Shown here in pieces: positions 16,437 through 23,894 of a stretch of DNA of 64,000 bases. Numbering within the stretch: position 1 is the stretch's first letter; each line of letters opens with the position of its first letter. Origin of the DNA: Phocaeicola barnesiae DSM 18169 = JCM 13652 (GTDB lineage Bacteria; Bacteroidota; Bacteroidia; Bacteroidales; Bacteroidaceae); NCBI RefSeq assembly GCF_000374585.1, contig NZ_KB894643.1, forward strand, positions 88,773 through 152,772, read 5' to 3'. The notes beneath the pieces are model-generated. The model did not search any database. It had not been told where the DNA came from and saw nothing but the letters and a program-made list of their open reading frames with translations. Position numbers and translations under genes: made by a program.

Positions 16437-17615
16437 ATGGCATACCGACGAAGCATTCTATATGGATTATTCGTTACTATCTCAGGGTTACCGCTTACCT
16501 CCATACATGCACAAACGGAAACACAGGATAGTCTCTCCGTTGCGCCGGTACCTGTCACAGAAGAACGGACTCCGCTGCATTTGTTGGCCAGCGGCGTCCG
16601 GAGCGCTTACCAGATTTCCAAGCGGGAACTGACCAAAGTCGGGAAGAGCCTGAACGACATTGACACCACCTATATTTCCCCGAATCTCTACAACCTGGCC
16701 TTCATGCTTGAACAGAGTACATGGTTCGAGCATTACCGGCTGGGAAGCAACGGTAACGACGGTAATCAAAGCTTGAATTTCGCTCCTACCGCCAATACAA
16801 AAATCGGTATTTACTTCGGATGGCGCTGGATTTTTCTCGGCCTCTCGTTCGATATCAAGAAACTGTTGGGAAAGGCCAAAGACGAAGCTCCCAGAAAGGA
16901 AATCGTATTCAACCTGTACAGTTCCCGTTTCGGAGTGGACTTGTATTACCGGAAAACCGGAAGCAATTTCAAGCTCAGTTCATACAGCAACATACCTACC
17001 CAGAACCGATACGAAGGCATCAAATTCAATGGATTGCAGAGCAGTATCAAGGGACTGAATGCGTACTGGATATTCAACTACAAACACTTCTCCTATCCGG
17101 CAGCCTATAGCCAGTCTACCAACCAACGTAAAAGCTGCGGTTCCATTCTGGCGGGATTCTCGTATTCGCAACATAACATAACGTTCGACCATACAATGTT
17201 GCCTTCCGAGATACAGGAGCAGTTGCGTCCTTCACTGACTTTTGAGAAAGTAAAATACAACGACTATAACTTGAGTGTGGGCTACGGCTACAACTGGGTA
17301 TTTGCCAAAAACTGTCTGCTCAACCTTTCATTATTACCGGCTATCGCCTACAAGAAAGCACGTATCGACGATGCCCTTCCCAATAACCAAAACAACTGGC
17401 TGGGGTGGGTAAAAGATATCAATTTCGACCTGATAACCCGTGCCGGACTTACCTGGAACAACGGGAAGTATTACGTGGGAGCATCGCTTGTACTCCATAC
17501 CTATGACTACAGGAAAGACAATTTCTCGATGACCAACTCATTCGGCAGCCTCCGTGTATACGCAGGATTCAATTTCTGGAAAAAGAAAGAATACCGCCAC
17601 CAACAAAGCAAATAA
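16437..17615 (+). CDS. DUF4421 family outer-membrane-like protein
   Basis: A 392-residue exported protein with signal peptide (hydrophobic residues 6-22, cleavage near IHAQT). Characteristic stretches are TYISPNLYNLAFMLEQSTWFE, FAPTANTKIGIYFGWRWIF and FDIKKLLG, which I associate with DUF4421. The rest looks like beta-strands of an outer-membrane barrel (FKLSSYSNIPTQNRYEG; LNLSLLPAIAYKKARID), and the last strand FGSLRVYAGFNFWKKK is aromatic. No enzymatic motif is visible. It is the last gene of the porin/binding-protein/oxidoreductase set, with only 10 bases separating it from the oxidoreductase. Its function is unknown. Confidence 0.75.
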   Translation: MAYRRSILYGLFVTISGLPLTSIHAQTETQDSLSVAPVPVTEERTPLHLLASGVRSAYQISKRELTKVGKSLNDIDTTYISPNLYNLAFMLEQSTWFEHYRLGSNGNDGNQSLNFAPTANTKIGIYFGWRWIFLGLSFDIKKLLGKAKDEAPRKEIVFNLYSSRFGVDLYYRKTGSNFKLSSYSNIPTQNRYEGIKFNGLQSSIKGLNAYWIFNYKHFSYPAAYSQSTNQRKSCGSILAGFSYSQHNITFDHTMLPSEIQEQLRPSLTFEKVKYNDYNLSVGYGYNWVFAKNCLLNLSLLPAIAYKKARIDDALPNNQNNWLGWVKDINFDLITRAGLTWNNGKYYVGASLVLHTYDYRKDNFSMTNSFGSLRVYAGFNFWKKKEYRHQQSK

Positions 17616-17651
17616 AAAAGGTGCAGAAGCCTTAACGGACAACTACACCTT
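17612..17651 (-). terminator. Terminator of the FadL-like gene
   Basis: On the minus strand AAGGTGTAG (17651-17643) and CTGCACCTT (17626-17618) form a stem with one mismatch, followed by TTTTTT. It overlaps the end of the convergent DUF4421 gene. Confidence 0.55.
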
Positions 17652-17683
17652 CAGGGTTTATCTTAAAAACTATATACAATGAG

Positions 17684-19276
17684 CTAGAACTTAACTCCCA
17701 ATGTCAGGAGTAACTGATGGCGGTCATCTGTTACTTTTGTTGCTTTCAAATCCTCTGCACTAAATGCATAAAAATCAGATTTGTTCGTATCATATTTATA
17801 CGCCAAATCCGCATAAAAATAATTCCATCTATATCCTAAGCCAACAGTAGCAGTATGATGTCCAAAAGAATTCCTATATTCAGTATCAGCACGCATATCA
17901 TTGTAATCTAAAGCCTTGTATGCTGTTTCTTTATAGGCAGAAGTGCTATAATTATATCCAGCACGGAGACTGAATGCAGGAGTTATACAAGTTTCCATCC
18001 CTAAACGAATGGTATGTACGCCCTTTAAATCTTCAGCAATATAACTAGTTTGATTTGCCATTTCATACCCATCAGCGTATCTAAGCTTCGAAGAAGAATA
18101 ATCTGCATACTCATACTCAGCACCAACAGCCATTATTCCCCCAAAGACAGTTCCTAAATTCAAGTTAAAACGCCATGGAGTCCTCAACTGATAATCACGC
18201 AAAGTTTTTCCTCCTGTATAATCTGGTGTATACTCATTCGCCTCAAATGTACTTCCATCTTCATATACCAAATTAGAATACATTTCTGAGGCATAAGTTT
18301 CTGTCAAGTTATACCAAATTGGAGTATGGATAGCAACTCCAAAACGGAAAGGAGATTCAAGTACAGGCCTAAATATAGCTCCAAACTTCAAATCTAACCC
18401 ACTTCCATCAACACGATAATCATTTCTCAATTCATAATACCCACTATGACCACCATCATAAATGTCTTCAGTATAATATGTACTGCTATGATAATTAATA
18501 TCATACACACCTAAAGTCAAGCCTAAATAAATTCTATCCTCAATATTGGTAGATATATTAAAGTCGTATTCATGAATGCCACCTTCTTCACGACTTTGAT
18601 ACCCAGAGGCATCTCCATACCATCCAATAGGAGCTTGATACTGCCCTTGACTATCTTCAAACGTACCAACCCCCACTAATTCAGTACGAATACCCATCAC
18701 ACCAAGATAGGGATAATTTGAAGCTGTAGGAGAGTATGGGTTTACACCCGTTTTACCATCATAATTATAAATATTATCCATTTCATTTATGCTGCCAATA
18801 GATCCATTCACCATATTAGCCATTTGCTGCGTTTGGGACAATCCTTCAAGCATACCTCCAGATTGGAAATAACGATTGAAGTTTTTACTTTTATGATAAT
18901 TAAAACCAAAGTTTACATAACGGAGTGTTGTTCGATTCCCAATTTTATTCGAGTAAACAAAGCCTATCTGATCAAATGAAGCCCGCAGATTCTTATCTTT
19001 CATTTGGGTTCCTCCAAACTCACTTGCTGTTTTAGTTGCATTAAACCCAAAAGAAGTTGAAACATCATGACTCCGATATAAGCCAATACCAGCAGGATTT
19101 ATCCCAATGACTGAAATATCCGCTCCTAAAGCACCCATAGCTCCTCCCATACCAACAAAGCGGGCGGTTCCATTTAATTCATTTTCAGAGAAACGAGCTG
19201 CTTCATATTGTGTCTGAGCATTAACGCCCAGTACACAAGAAGCTAAACTCAATATTAACAATACTCTATTTTTCAT
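17684..19276 (-). CDS. Outer-membrane protein transport (OmpP1/FadL-like) protein
   Basis: A 530-residue outer-membrane protein often annotated as hemin receptor in Bacteroides. The ATG at 19276 is chosen over a TTG at 19291 because it starts a clean signal peptide (MKNRVLLILSLASCVLG, cleaved near VNAQT). After it comes ENELNGTARFVGMGGAMGALG and then DISVIGINPAGIGLYRSHD, matching the FadL/OmpP1 plug and NPA region. The remainder is strand-like with many Tyr/Asn repeats, and the last residues LLLTLGVKF make a typical outer-membrane C-terminus. FadL proteins pass hydrophobic compounds across the outer membrane; the substrate here is unknown. The gene is visibly AT-richer than the porin cluster beside it. 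Confidence 0.8.
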   Translation of the reverse strand: MKNRVLLILSLASCVLGVNAQTQYEAARFSENELNGTARFVGMGGAMGALGADISVIGINPAGIGLYRSHDVSTSFGFNATKTASEFGGTQMKDKNLRASFDQIGFVYSNKIGNRTTLRYVNFGFNYHKSKNFNRYFQSGGMLEGLSQTQQMANMVNGSIGSINEMDNIYNYDGKTGVNPYSPTASNYPYLGVMGIRTELVGVGTFEDSQGQYQAPIGWYGDASGYQSREEGGIHEYDFNISTNIEDRIYLGLTLGVYDINYHSSTYYTEDIYDGGHSGYYELRNDYRVDGSGLDLKFGAIFRPVLESPFRFGVAIHTPIWYNLTETYASEMYSNLVYEDGSTFEANEYTPDYTGGKTLRDYQLRTPWRFNLNLGTVFGGIMAVGAEYEYADYSSSKLRYADGYEMANQTSYIAEDLKGVHTIRLGMETCITPAFSLRAGYNYSTSAYKETAYKALDYNDMRADTEYRNSFGHHTATVGLGYRWNYFYADLAYKYDTNKSDFYAFSAEDLKATKVTDDRHQLLLTLGVKF

Positions 19277-19348
19277 ATCTACACTATTCAAGAATATTAC
19301 TTATTCATTAAATCCCGTCTATAAAACAGCATCTAATAATCCTATAAT

Positions 19349-20587
19349 TTACCTACGCCGTGCTCCACCGCCAGTACTCATGCTACCTCGACTGGTACCG
19401 CCTCCACTAGAACGATAACTACTTCCACCAAAACTATTACGTGAAGAAGAACCCGTAGAATAACTACTTCTATTCTGATTGGTATTCACGTTTCTATTTA
19501 TATTTTGACGAGAAGAACCATTATTGTTCAATCGGTTGAAAGCATCTGAACGTTGATAAGAATTTACCCGTGTACTACTTGGTCGTGTATAAGTAGATCC
19601 ACCTCTTTGAATCTGGCTCTCACGAGAATATGTCGCAGAATTGCGATTTCCTACTCTTACCCCAGTATTTCTCACAGAAGCATTTGAATTTTCCCTTCCA
19701 GAAACCACTCGACCACCCGTACGTCCCTTGCGGTCATATGCTTGAGATACATTTCGATAAGAAGTTCCTCTATTTCCAGAAGGACGTACACTAGAACCAT
19801 AATTAGAATGTGAAAGTCCCATTTCTCCACGACGATTATTATAGGAATAATAAGTACTAGGAGCCCAATGTCCGTAATACGGATACCATCCGGGACCCCA
19901 ATAACCGCCCCAGTAGCCTCCCCAGTAGCCACCCCAATAACCGGCATAGTAACCACCGTACCAGTAGGGAGAGAAACCGCTGTACCAAGGATTATAATAC
20001 CAAGGATATCCGAAACTCCAACCGAAACGAGGCCCGAATGTTCCCCATGAGAAACGCCAGTTCCACCATACCGGATTGGTAGAAGTCGGGAAGACATAGG
20101 CATACATTCCGTCATCGAATACATTCCAGTCCCATGACGGCAATGCGCCATACACCACATCCCAATACAGCGGACTGCTTATCGGAATAGCATAACCCGG
20201 ACTGCGGAAACGTACGATACGCATGGCATATTCGTAATCACTTTGAGAGCCTTCAAAACCGTTTACCCATTCTCCTCGTTCACCGTATGGCTTTTCCTCG
20301 ATGTACAAGGTATCATTCTGCATGGAGAAAGTATTCTCACGCGAAGTATACCGACGGTTATATTCATCCACATCGCGTACATTTCCCTTGACATCTTTCA
20401 CCACGATAGCTGCCGCTTCCGGAGCCGTATGGACAGTTGTAGTCGTAGTCTGCTCCGGAACAACCTTTACCACCTCTTTCTTCTGTTCCTTTTTCGGAAC
20501 GAAGTAGAGGTCATCCCCACTCTGAGCCATTGAGAGTCCTGGCAGACAAGCCAACAGCAACGAAGCAAATACTTTACTCTTTATCAT
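19349..20587 (-). CDS. Exported Tyr/Trp/Gly-rich protein with Ser/Arg/Asn-rich tail
   Basis: A 412-residue protein with signal peptide (residues 1-21, cleavage near LSMAQ). Residues about 25-60 are charged and Thr/Val-rich. Residues about 140-165 hold a folded-looking segment (SSPLYWDVVYGALPSWDW). Residues about 165-245 are extraordinarily rich in Trp, Tyr, Gly and Pro, with four tandem YWGG units around residues 215-235. Residues about 250-412 are Ser/Arg/Asn/Gly low-complexity and end GGGARRR. The pattern suggests a surface or matrix-like protein, but I recognise no defined family. A promoter-like box lies about 44 bases upstream of the start. No function is assigned. Confidence 0.75.
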   Translation of the reverse strand: MIKSKVFASLLLACLPGLSMAQSGDDLYFVPKKEQKKEVVKVVPEQTTTTTVHTAPEAAAIVVKDVKGNVRDVDEYNRRYTSRENTFSMQNDTLYIEEKPYGERGEWVNGFEGSQSDYEYAMRIVRFRSPGYAIPISSPLYWDVVYGALPSWDWNVFDDGMYAYVFPTSTNPVWWNWRFSWGTFGPRFGWSFGYPWYYNPWYSGFSPYWYGGYYAGYWGGYWGGYWGGYWGPGWYPYYGHWAPSTYYSYNNRRGEMGLSHSNYGSSVRPSGNRGTSYRNVSQAYDRKGRTGGRVVSGRENSNASVRNTGVRVGNRNSATYSRESQIQRGGSTYTRPSSTRVNSYQRSDAFNRLNNNGSSRQNINRNVNTNQNRSSYSTGSSSRNSFGGSSYRSSGGGTSRGSMSTGGGARRR

Positions 20588-20630
20588 GACTTTACTTGTT
20601 TGAAGTTATTGTACCTAGTTATTTACGTTA

Positions 20631-20661
20631 CAAATGTAACGACTCTTTTTTACCCTGCAAG
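20631..20661 (-). promoter_or_regulatory. Promoter of the Tyr/Trp/Gly-rich protein gene
   Basis: On the minus strand TACATTTG (20638-20631) matches TAnnTTTG. A CTTG (20661-20658) lies 19 bases upstream as an imperfect -33 box. The start codon is about 44 bases downstream. Confidence 0.55.
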
Positions 20662-20707
20662 TAGAAATTCCCTATTTCCCGGTAGGGATTTCCCTATTTC
20701 ACCATTC

Positions 20708-21739
20708 TCAGAATTTCAGACAGAAGGTAGCCAGAACACCTTTATGGTCGGTAGGCCACACACCTAGCGGAGGCAGAAACTTATCGGATGTCTGCTCCTC
20801 GACCCGCTGATTTTTCAGGATGCTTCCCTGCGGTCCGAAAATCACGACATCAGTCAATTCCAGACCAGGGTACGGATGATAGAAGATATAATCGATACGC
20901 TCCCGTTCGTCCGATTTCGGTGCCCATGTCAGTTTCTCCGTCGGTATCAACGGGTTGTCTGCCGGGAACGTAAAACCGGGATAATCCAGGACATCGGGAT
21001 AAAACTCCCGGTAAGCGTCTATGAACCCGGCATTATCCAGCATCAATGTAACAGTCCACGGAACAATCAGCCCGTTATGGTCATACAAATCTTTCGTTTC
21101 CCGAATCCAGTCCAGATGGGAAGGTTCGTTGAAATCGCCTCCCAACAATACCAGTCTCCCAGCCTCCAGGTCTTTCCGAGCCTCGGCTACAAAACACCGG
21201 ATGGCATCGTCACGCTGCGAACGGTCGTTCACCTCCAGCACTTCGCTTACGGTCTGCGGCACATCTATCTCCTTCCAGGTAGAGCCGTCGTAACCACGCA
21301 CATTGTAATAGGCATCGTTCTGGTAATCCAGATGAGCGGTATACACAGCCACCTCTATCCCTTCGAAATCGGCAACCAGCTTATAGATGCTGCCATGGTC
21401 ATCCTTCTCCGGAAAGACCGTCAACGAATCCTTGATAGGATACTTGCTCAACAGACCTGAATCATAGCTGTAAAAGGAATAATAGCATTTCCCCTTTTCC
21501 TTCAGGGAAGAAACAATACGGTCACAGAAACGGGTACCGTTGTAATTACGCACTTCACTGAACGTCACGAAATCCGGTTCCAGACGCGCTATCTCGTTCA
21601 CAATGGCTTCATAACCGCCCGGAACGACCGTACCTTCTTGCCAGACGTTCCACTGCAACACGGTAAACTTCTTTACATTCTGTCCCCCTGCGCCTGCTGC
21701 CACCAGCAAAAAAAGCAGGCCTAACATTAACTTCTTCAT
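20708..21739 (-). CDS. Exported endonuclease/exonuclease/phosphatase (EEP) family protein
   Basis: A 343-residue metal-dependent phosphodiesterase of the DNase I-like fold. The ATG at 21739 is preferred to one at 21769 because it opens the signal peptide directly (MKKLMLGLLFLLVAAGAG). Recognised motifs are VLQWNVWQEG (Asn of the active site), DFVTFSEVRNY (metal-binding Glu), VYTAHLDYQNDAYYN, LLGGDFNEPSHLDW (GDFN) and, near the end, WPTDHKGVLATF (SDH-type His pair). The substrate could be nucleic acid, a phosphoinositide or another phosphodiester; export makes a scavenging role likely. It is transcribed toward the Tyr/Trp/Gly-rich gene, which has its own promoter. Confidence 0.85.
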   Translation of the reverse strand: MKKLMLGLLFLLVAAGAGGQNVKKFTVLQWNVWQEGTVVPGGYEAIVNEIARLEPDFVTFSEVRNYNGTRFCDRIVSSLKEKGKCYYSFYSYDSGLLSKYPIKDSLTVFPEKDDHGSIYKLVADFEGIEVAVYTAHLDYQNDAYYNVRGYDGSTWKEIDVPQTVSEVLEVNDRSQRDDAIRCFVAEARKDLEAGRLVLLGGDFNEPSHLDWIRETKDLYDHNGLIVPWTVTLMLDNAGFIDAYREFYPDVLDYPGFTFPADNPLIPTEKLTWAPKSDERERIDYIFYHPYPGLELTDVVIFGPQGSILKNQRVEEQTSDKFLPPLGVWPTDHKGVLATFCLKF

Positions 21740-21916
21740 GCCAAAAAATTTATAATCATAGTATTCCATTTCACCCTTTACCGAAACCGCCGGACTTCAG
21801 ACTGCATTCAGGTAAATATCAGTAATGTTACACACATTCCTAAACATAATGAAATATAATCCGTTAACGAATTCTAAACCACACTGTCCGAACAAACATT
21901 CGCTTCGCATGAAAAC

Positions 21917-22019
21917 CTGCTCGCCTTTTGATAGAAACGTCCGTTCGTTTTCACGAAAAGGCGAGCAGATTCCGACTCAAACGAACGGACGTTTTATCCA
22001 AGACGGACGTTTGTTTTCC
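21917..22019. repeat. Two perfect inverted repeats interleaved as A-B-A'-B'
   Basis: Arm A (21917-21929, CTGCTCGCCTTTT) is the exact reverse complement of A' (21956-21968). Arm B (21935-21950, AAACGTCCGTTCGTTT) is the exact reverse complement of B' (21979-21994). The order is A, B, A', B' with gaps of 5, 5 and 10 bases, so the two hairpins cannot both form as simple stem-loops. A third partial B copy (GACGGACGTTTGTTTT) follows at 22002-22017. The element fills much of the 363-base gap between the divergent EEP and prmA genes, just upstream of the prmA promoter. A related sequence occurs at 44051-44098. Confidence 0.85.
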
Positions 22020-22045
22020 ACATGGCTGGATTTTGCTCCTGAAAA

Positions 22046-22077
22046 TTGGGTAAAACAAACGGCAGGTATTATCTTTG
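22046..22077 (+). promoter_or_regulatory. Promoter of prmA
   Basis: TATCTTTG (22070-22077) is a perfect TAnnTTTG box, with TTGG (22046-22049) 20 bases upstream as an imperfect -33 box. The prmA start is 25 bases downstream. Confidence 0.6.
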
Positions 22078-22102
22078 TCTCCGAAATCAAACCCTTGTAT
22101 CT

Positions 22103-22948
22103 ATGAAATATGTTGAAGTAACATTTACTGCACGGCCATGCACAGAAATTGTAACAGATGTGCTGGCAGCATTGACAGCCGAAATCGGTTTCGAAAGTTT
22201 TGTCCCCGTTGAAGGAGGCATGCAGGCCTACATCCAACAGTCACAGTTCGATGAAGAGGCTTTGAAGGCGGTTCTGGCTGATTTCCCGTTACCGGACATA
22301 GCCATCACATACACCCTGGCAGAACCGGAAGACAAAGACTGGAACGAGGAATGGGAGAAGAACTTTTTCCAACCGATTGTCATCGATGACCGTTGCGTCA
22401 TCCACAGTACCTTCCACAAAGACTATCCGAAAGCCGAATACGACATTGTCATCAATCCGCAGATGGCCTTCGGAACCGGTCACCATGAAACCACCAGTTC
22501 CATCCTGGGCGAGCTGCTGGATGCCGACCTGAAAGGTAAATCGGTACTCGACATGGGATGTGGAACATCCATTCTGGCTATTCTGGCCAGCATGCGGGGA
22601 GCCGACCCGGTAACAGCCATCGACATCGATGACTGGTGTGTAAACAATTCACGCGACAACATCGCCCTCAACCACATCGACAACATCACCGTAGAGCTAG
22701 GCGACGCCTCACTGCTGGAAGGACGTAAACCGTTTGATGTCATCATTGCCAACATCAACCGGAACATTCTGCTGAACGACCTCCCCGCTTATGCCGCCTG
22801 TATGCACAGCGGTTCGGAAATCTATATGAGCGGATTTTACGTAGAAGATATTCCCGCCATCCGCGAAAAAGGTGAAAGTCTGGGGATGCGCTTTGTACAC
22901 CACCGCGAGAAGCACAACTGGGCAGCCGTAAAGCTGGTGATGGAATAA
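22103..22948 (+). CDS. prmA: Ribosomal protein L11 methyltransferase
   Basis: A 281-residue SAM-dependent methyltransferase that methylates lysines and the N-terminus of ribosomal protein L11. An in-frame ATG at 22046 is rejected because it precedes the promoter box; the ATG at 22103 gives the standard MKYVEVTFTARP. The N-terminal L11-binding domain (about 1-105) is followed by NPQMAFGTGHHETT (a PrmA hallmark), SVLDMGCGTSILAILA (motif I), AIDIDDWCVNNS and VIIANINRNILLNDL (the active NxxN loop). Length and motifs are typical. It is a lone gene, flanked upstream by the interleaved repeat and downstream by a long hairpin. Confidence 0.94.
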   Translation: MKYVEVTFTARPCTEIVTDVLAALTAEIGFESFVPVEGGMQAYIQQSQFDEEALKAVLADFPLPDIAITYTLAEPEDKDWNEEWEKNFFQPIVIDDRCVIHSTFHKDYPKAEYDIVINPQMAFGTGHHETTSSILGELLDADLKGKSVLDMGCGTSILAILASMRGADPVTAIDIDDWCVNNSRDNIALNHIDNITVELGDASLLEGRKPFDVIIANINRNILLNDLPAYAACMHSGSEIYMSGFYVEDIPAIREKGESLGMRFVHHREKHNWAAVKLVME

Positions 22949-22986
22949 GGCTGATTCAAACCTTCCCCATCAATGTCCCTGAAATA

Positions 22987-23034
22987 TAAGATTAGTCCCG
23001 GCCTGAAGAAAGCTCCAAGCCGGGACGAATCTTA
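22987..23034 (+). terminator. Long hairpin after prmA
   Basis: TAAGATTAGTCCCGGC (22987-23002) pairs with GCCGGGACGAATCTTA (23019-23034) with one mismatch. No good T-run follows, so it may end transcription from both convergent sides or protect a 3' end. Confidence 0.55.
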
Positions 23035-23070
23035 TCCGTTGCTGCCTAACCGACAGACAGGATATCACCG

Positions 23071-23098
23071 GGAGAATCTGTCTTTCGCAAGATTCTCC
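23071..23098 (-). terminator. Hairpin after the STAS gene
   Basis: GGAGAATCT (23071-23079) pairs perfectly with AGATTCTCC (23090-23098) around a 10-base loop. It lies just past the 3' end of the minus-strand signalling operon. The T-run is missing, so the terminator function is tentative. Confidence 0.45.
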
Positions 23099-23109
23099 TC
23101 AGTACTGTT

Positions 23110-23409
23110 TCATTCAAAGTTCAACAATGAAGTAAACCCAGTCATATCAAAAATAGATTTGATAGACGGTGCTACATTCGACAAGGCCAGACGACCTTCT
23201 GAAGCACTCAGTTTCTTATGCGCCAGCAGGATGAGACGCAAGCCCGAACTACTGATGTATTCCAACCCGTTACAGTCGAAAAGCATATCCGTTCCTGCCT
23301 TCAGCAAAGGCAAGACCTGTTGTTCCAACTCGCCGACCGTGATTGTATCCAGCCGACCTATCAGAGATACGACAATTCTGTCGCCAGTGTTTTCAATCTT
23401 GATTTCCAT
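23110..23409 (-). CDS. STAS-domain protein (anti-sigma factor antagonist type)
   Basis: A 99-residue single STAS domain, as in SpoIIAA/RsbV. The fold's LIGRLDTITVGELEQ opens it, and the phospho-acceptor serine region is seen as GLEYISSSGLRLIL near residues 49-62. In partner switching, the unphosphorylated STAS protein binds the kinase/anti-sigma factor; the kinase phosphorylates it and a PP2C phosphatase reverses this. Both an RsbW-like kinase and a SpoIIE phosphatase are encoded upstream in the same operon, so the three should act on one another. The final target is not evident. Confidence 0.9.
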   Translation of the reverse strand: MEIKIENTGDRIVVSLIGRLDTITVGELEQQVLPLLKAGTDMLFDCNGLEYISSSGLRLILLAHKKLSASEGRLALSNVAPSIKSIFDMTGFTSLLNFE

Positions 23410-23468
23410 ATACTGTCTATTATTAGTTTTCCGTCATTTTGAATCCAATCCCTTATCTCCCCGGGAAA

Positions 23469-23894
23469 TTAACCGATGGTCTTCACGAGTGTAAGGATAT
23501 TTTTCCCCTCTTTGTACTGATACCTCATTTCAGTCATCAGACTCTTTATCAGAAAAATACCCAGTCCACCAATCGGACGTTCTTCTGCCGGAAGAGTTAC
23601 ATCCGCGCTTTTCACTTTCGTAGGGTCAAAAGGAATACCGGAATCCGTCAGTGTCAGCAACAGACTATGCCCTTCAGTATGAGCCTGTATCCTGATATCC
23701 TGCCCGGTCTTTCCTGGATAAGCATAAAGCACAATGTTCGATACAGCCTCTTCAAGCGCCAGATTCAGATTATAAACTACATCGGGCGGAAGTTCCAGTT
23801 CTTCACCGATGTTACCGATGAAAGGCTCGAGCTTGGAAATTTCAGAAATATCATTCTGAAGCATCAATTCAGTCTTTATTTCTTTCATATTCAT
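23469..23894 (-). CDS. RsbW-like serine-kinase/ATP-binding protein
   Basis: A 141-residue GHKL ATPase domain of the anti-sigma regulatory type. The N box is NLNLALEEAVSNIVLYAY, the G1 box LTDSGIPFDP and the G2 box GGLGIFLIKSLMTEM, all intact, so ATP binding and kinase activity are expected. The start at 23894 overlaps the stop of the phosphatase gene by 4 bases (ATGA); an internal ATG at 23888 is an alternative. The likely substrate is the STAS protein encoded 59 bases downstream. In other bacteria such proteins also bind and inhibit a sigma factor; no sigma factor lies in this operon. Confidence 0.88.
   Translation of the reverse strand: MNMKEIKTELMLQNDISEISKLEPFIGNIGEELELPPDVVYNLNLALEEAVSNIVLYAYPGKTGQDIRIQAHTEGHSLLLTLTDSGIPFDPTKVKSADVTLPAEERPIGGLGIFLIKSLMTEMRYQYKEGKNILTLVKTIG

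Noticed and set aside
22987-23098. A riboswitch or small RNA in the prmA-STAS gap
   Set aside because: The two hairpins are adequately explained as 3' ends of convergent genes, and no known riboswitch core was recognised.
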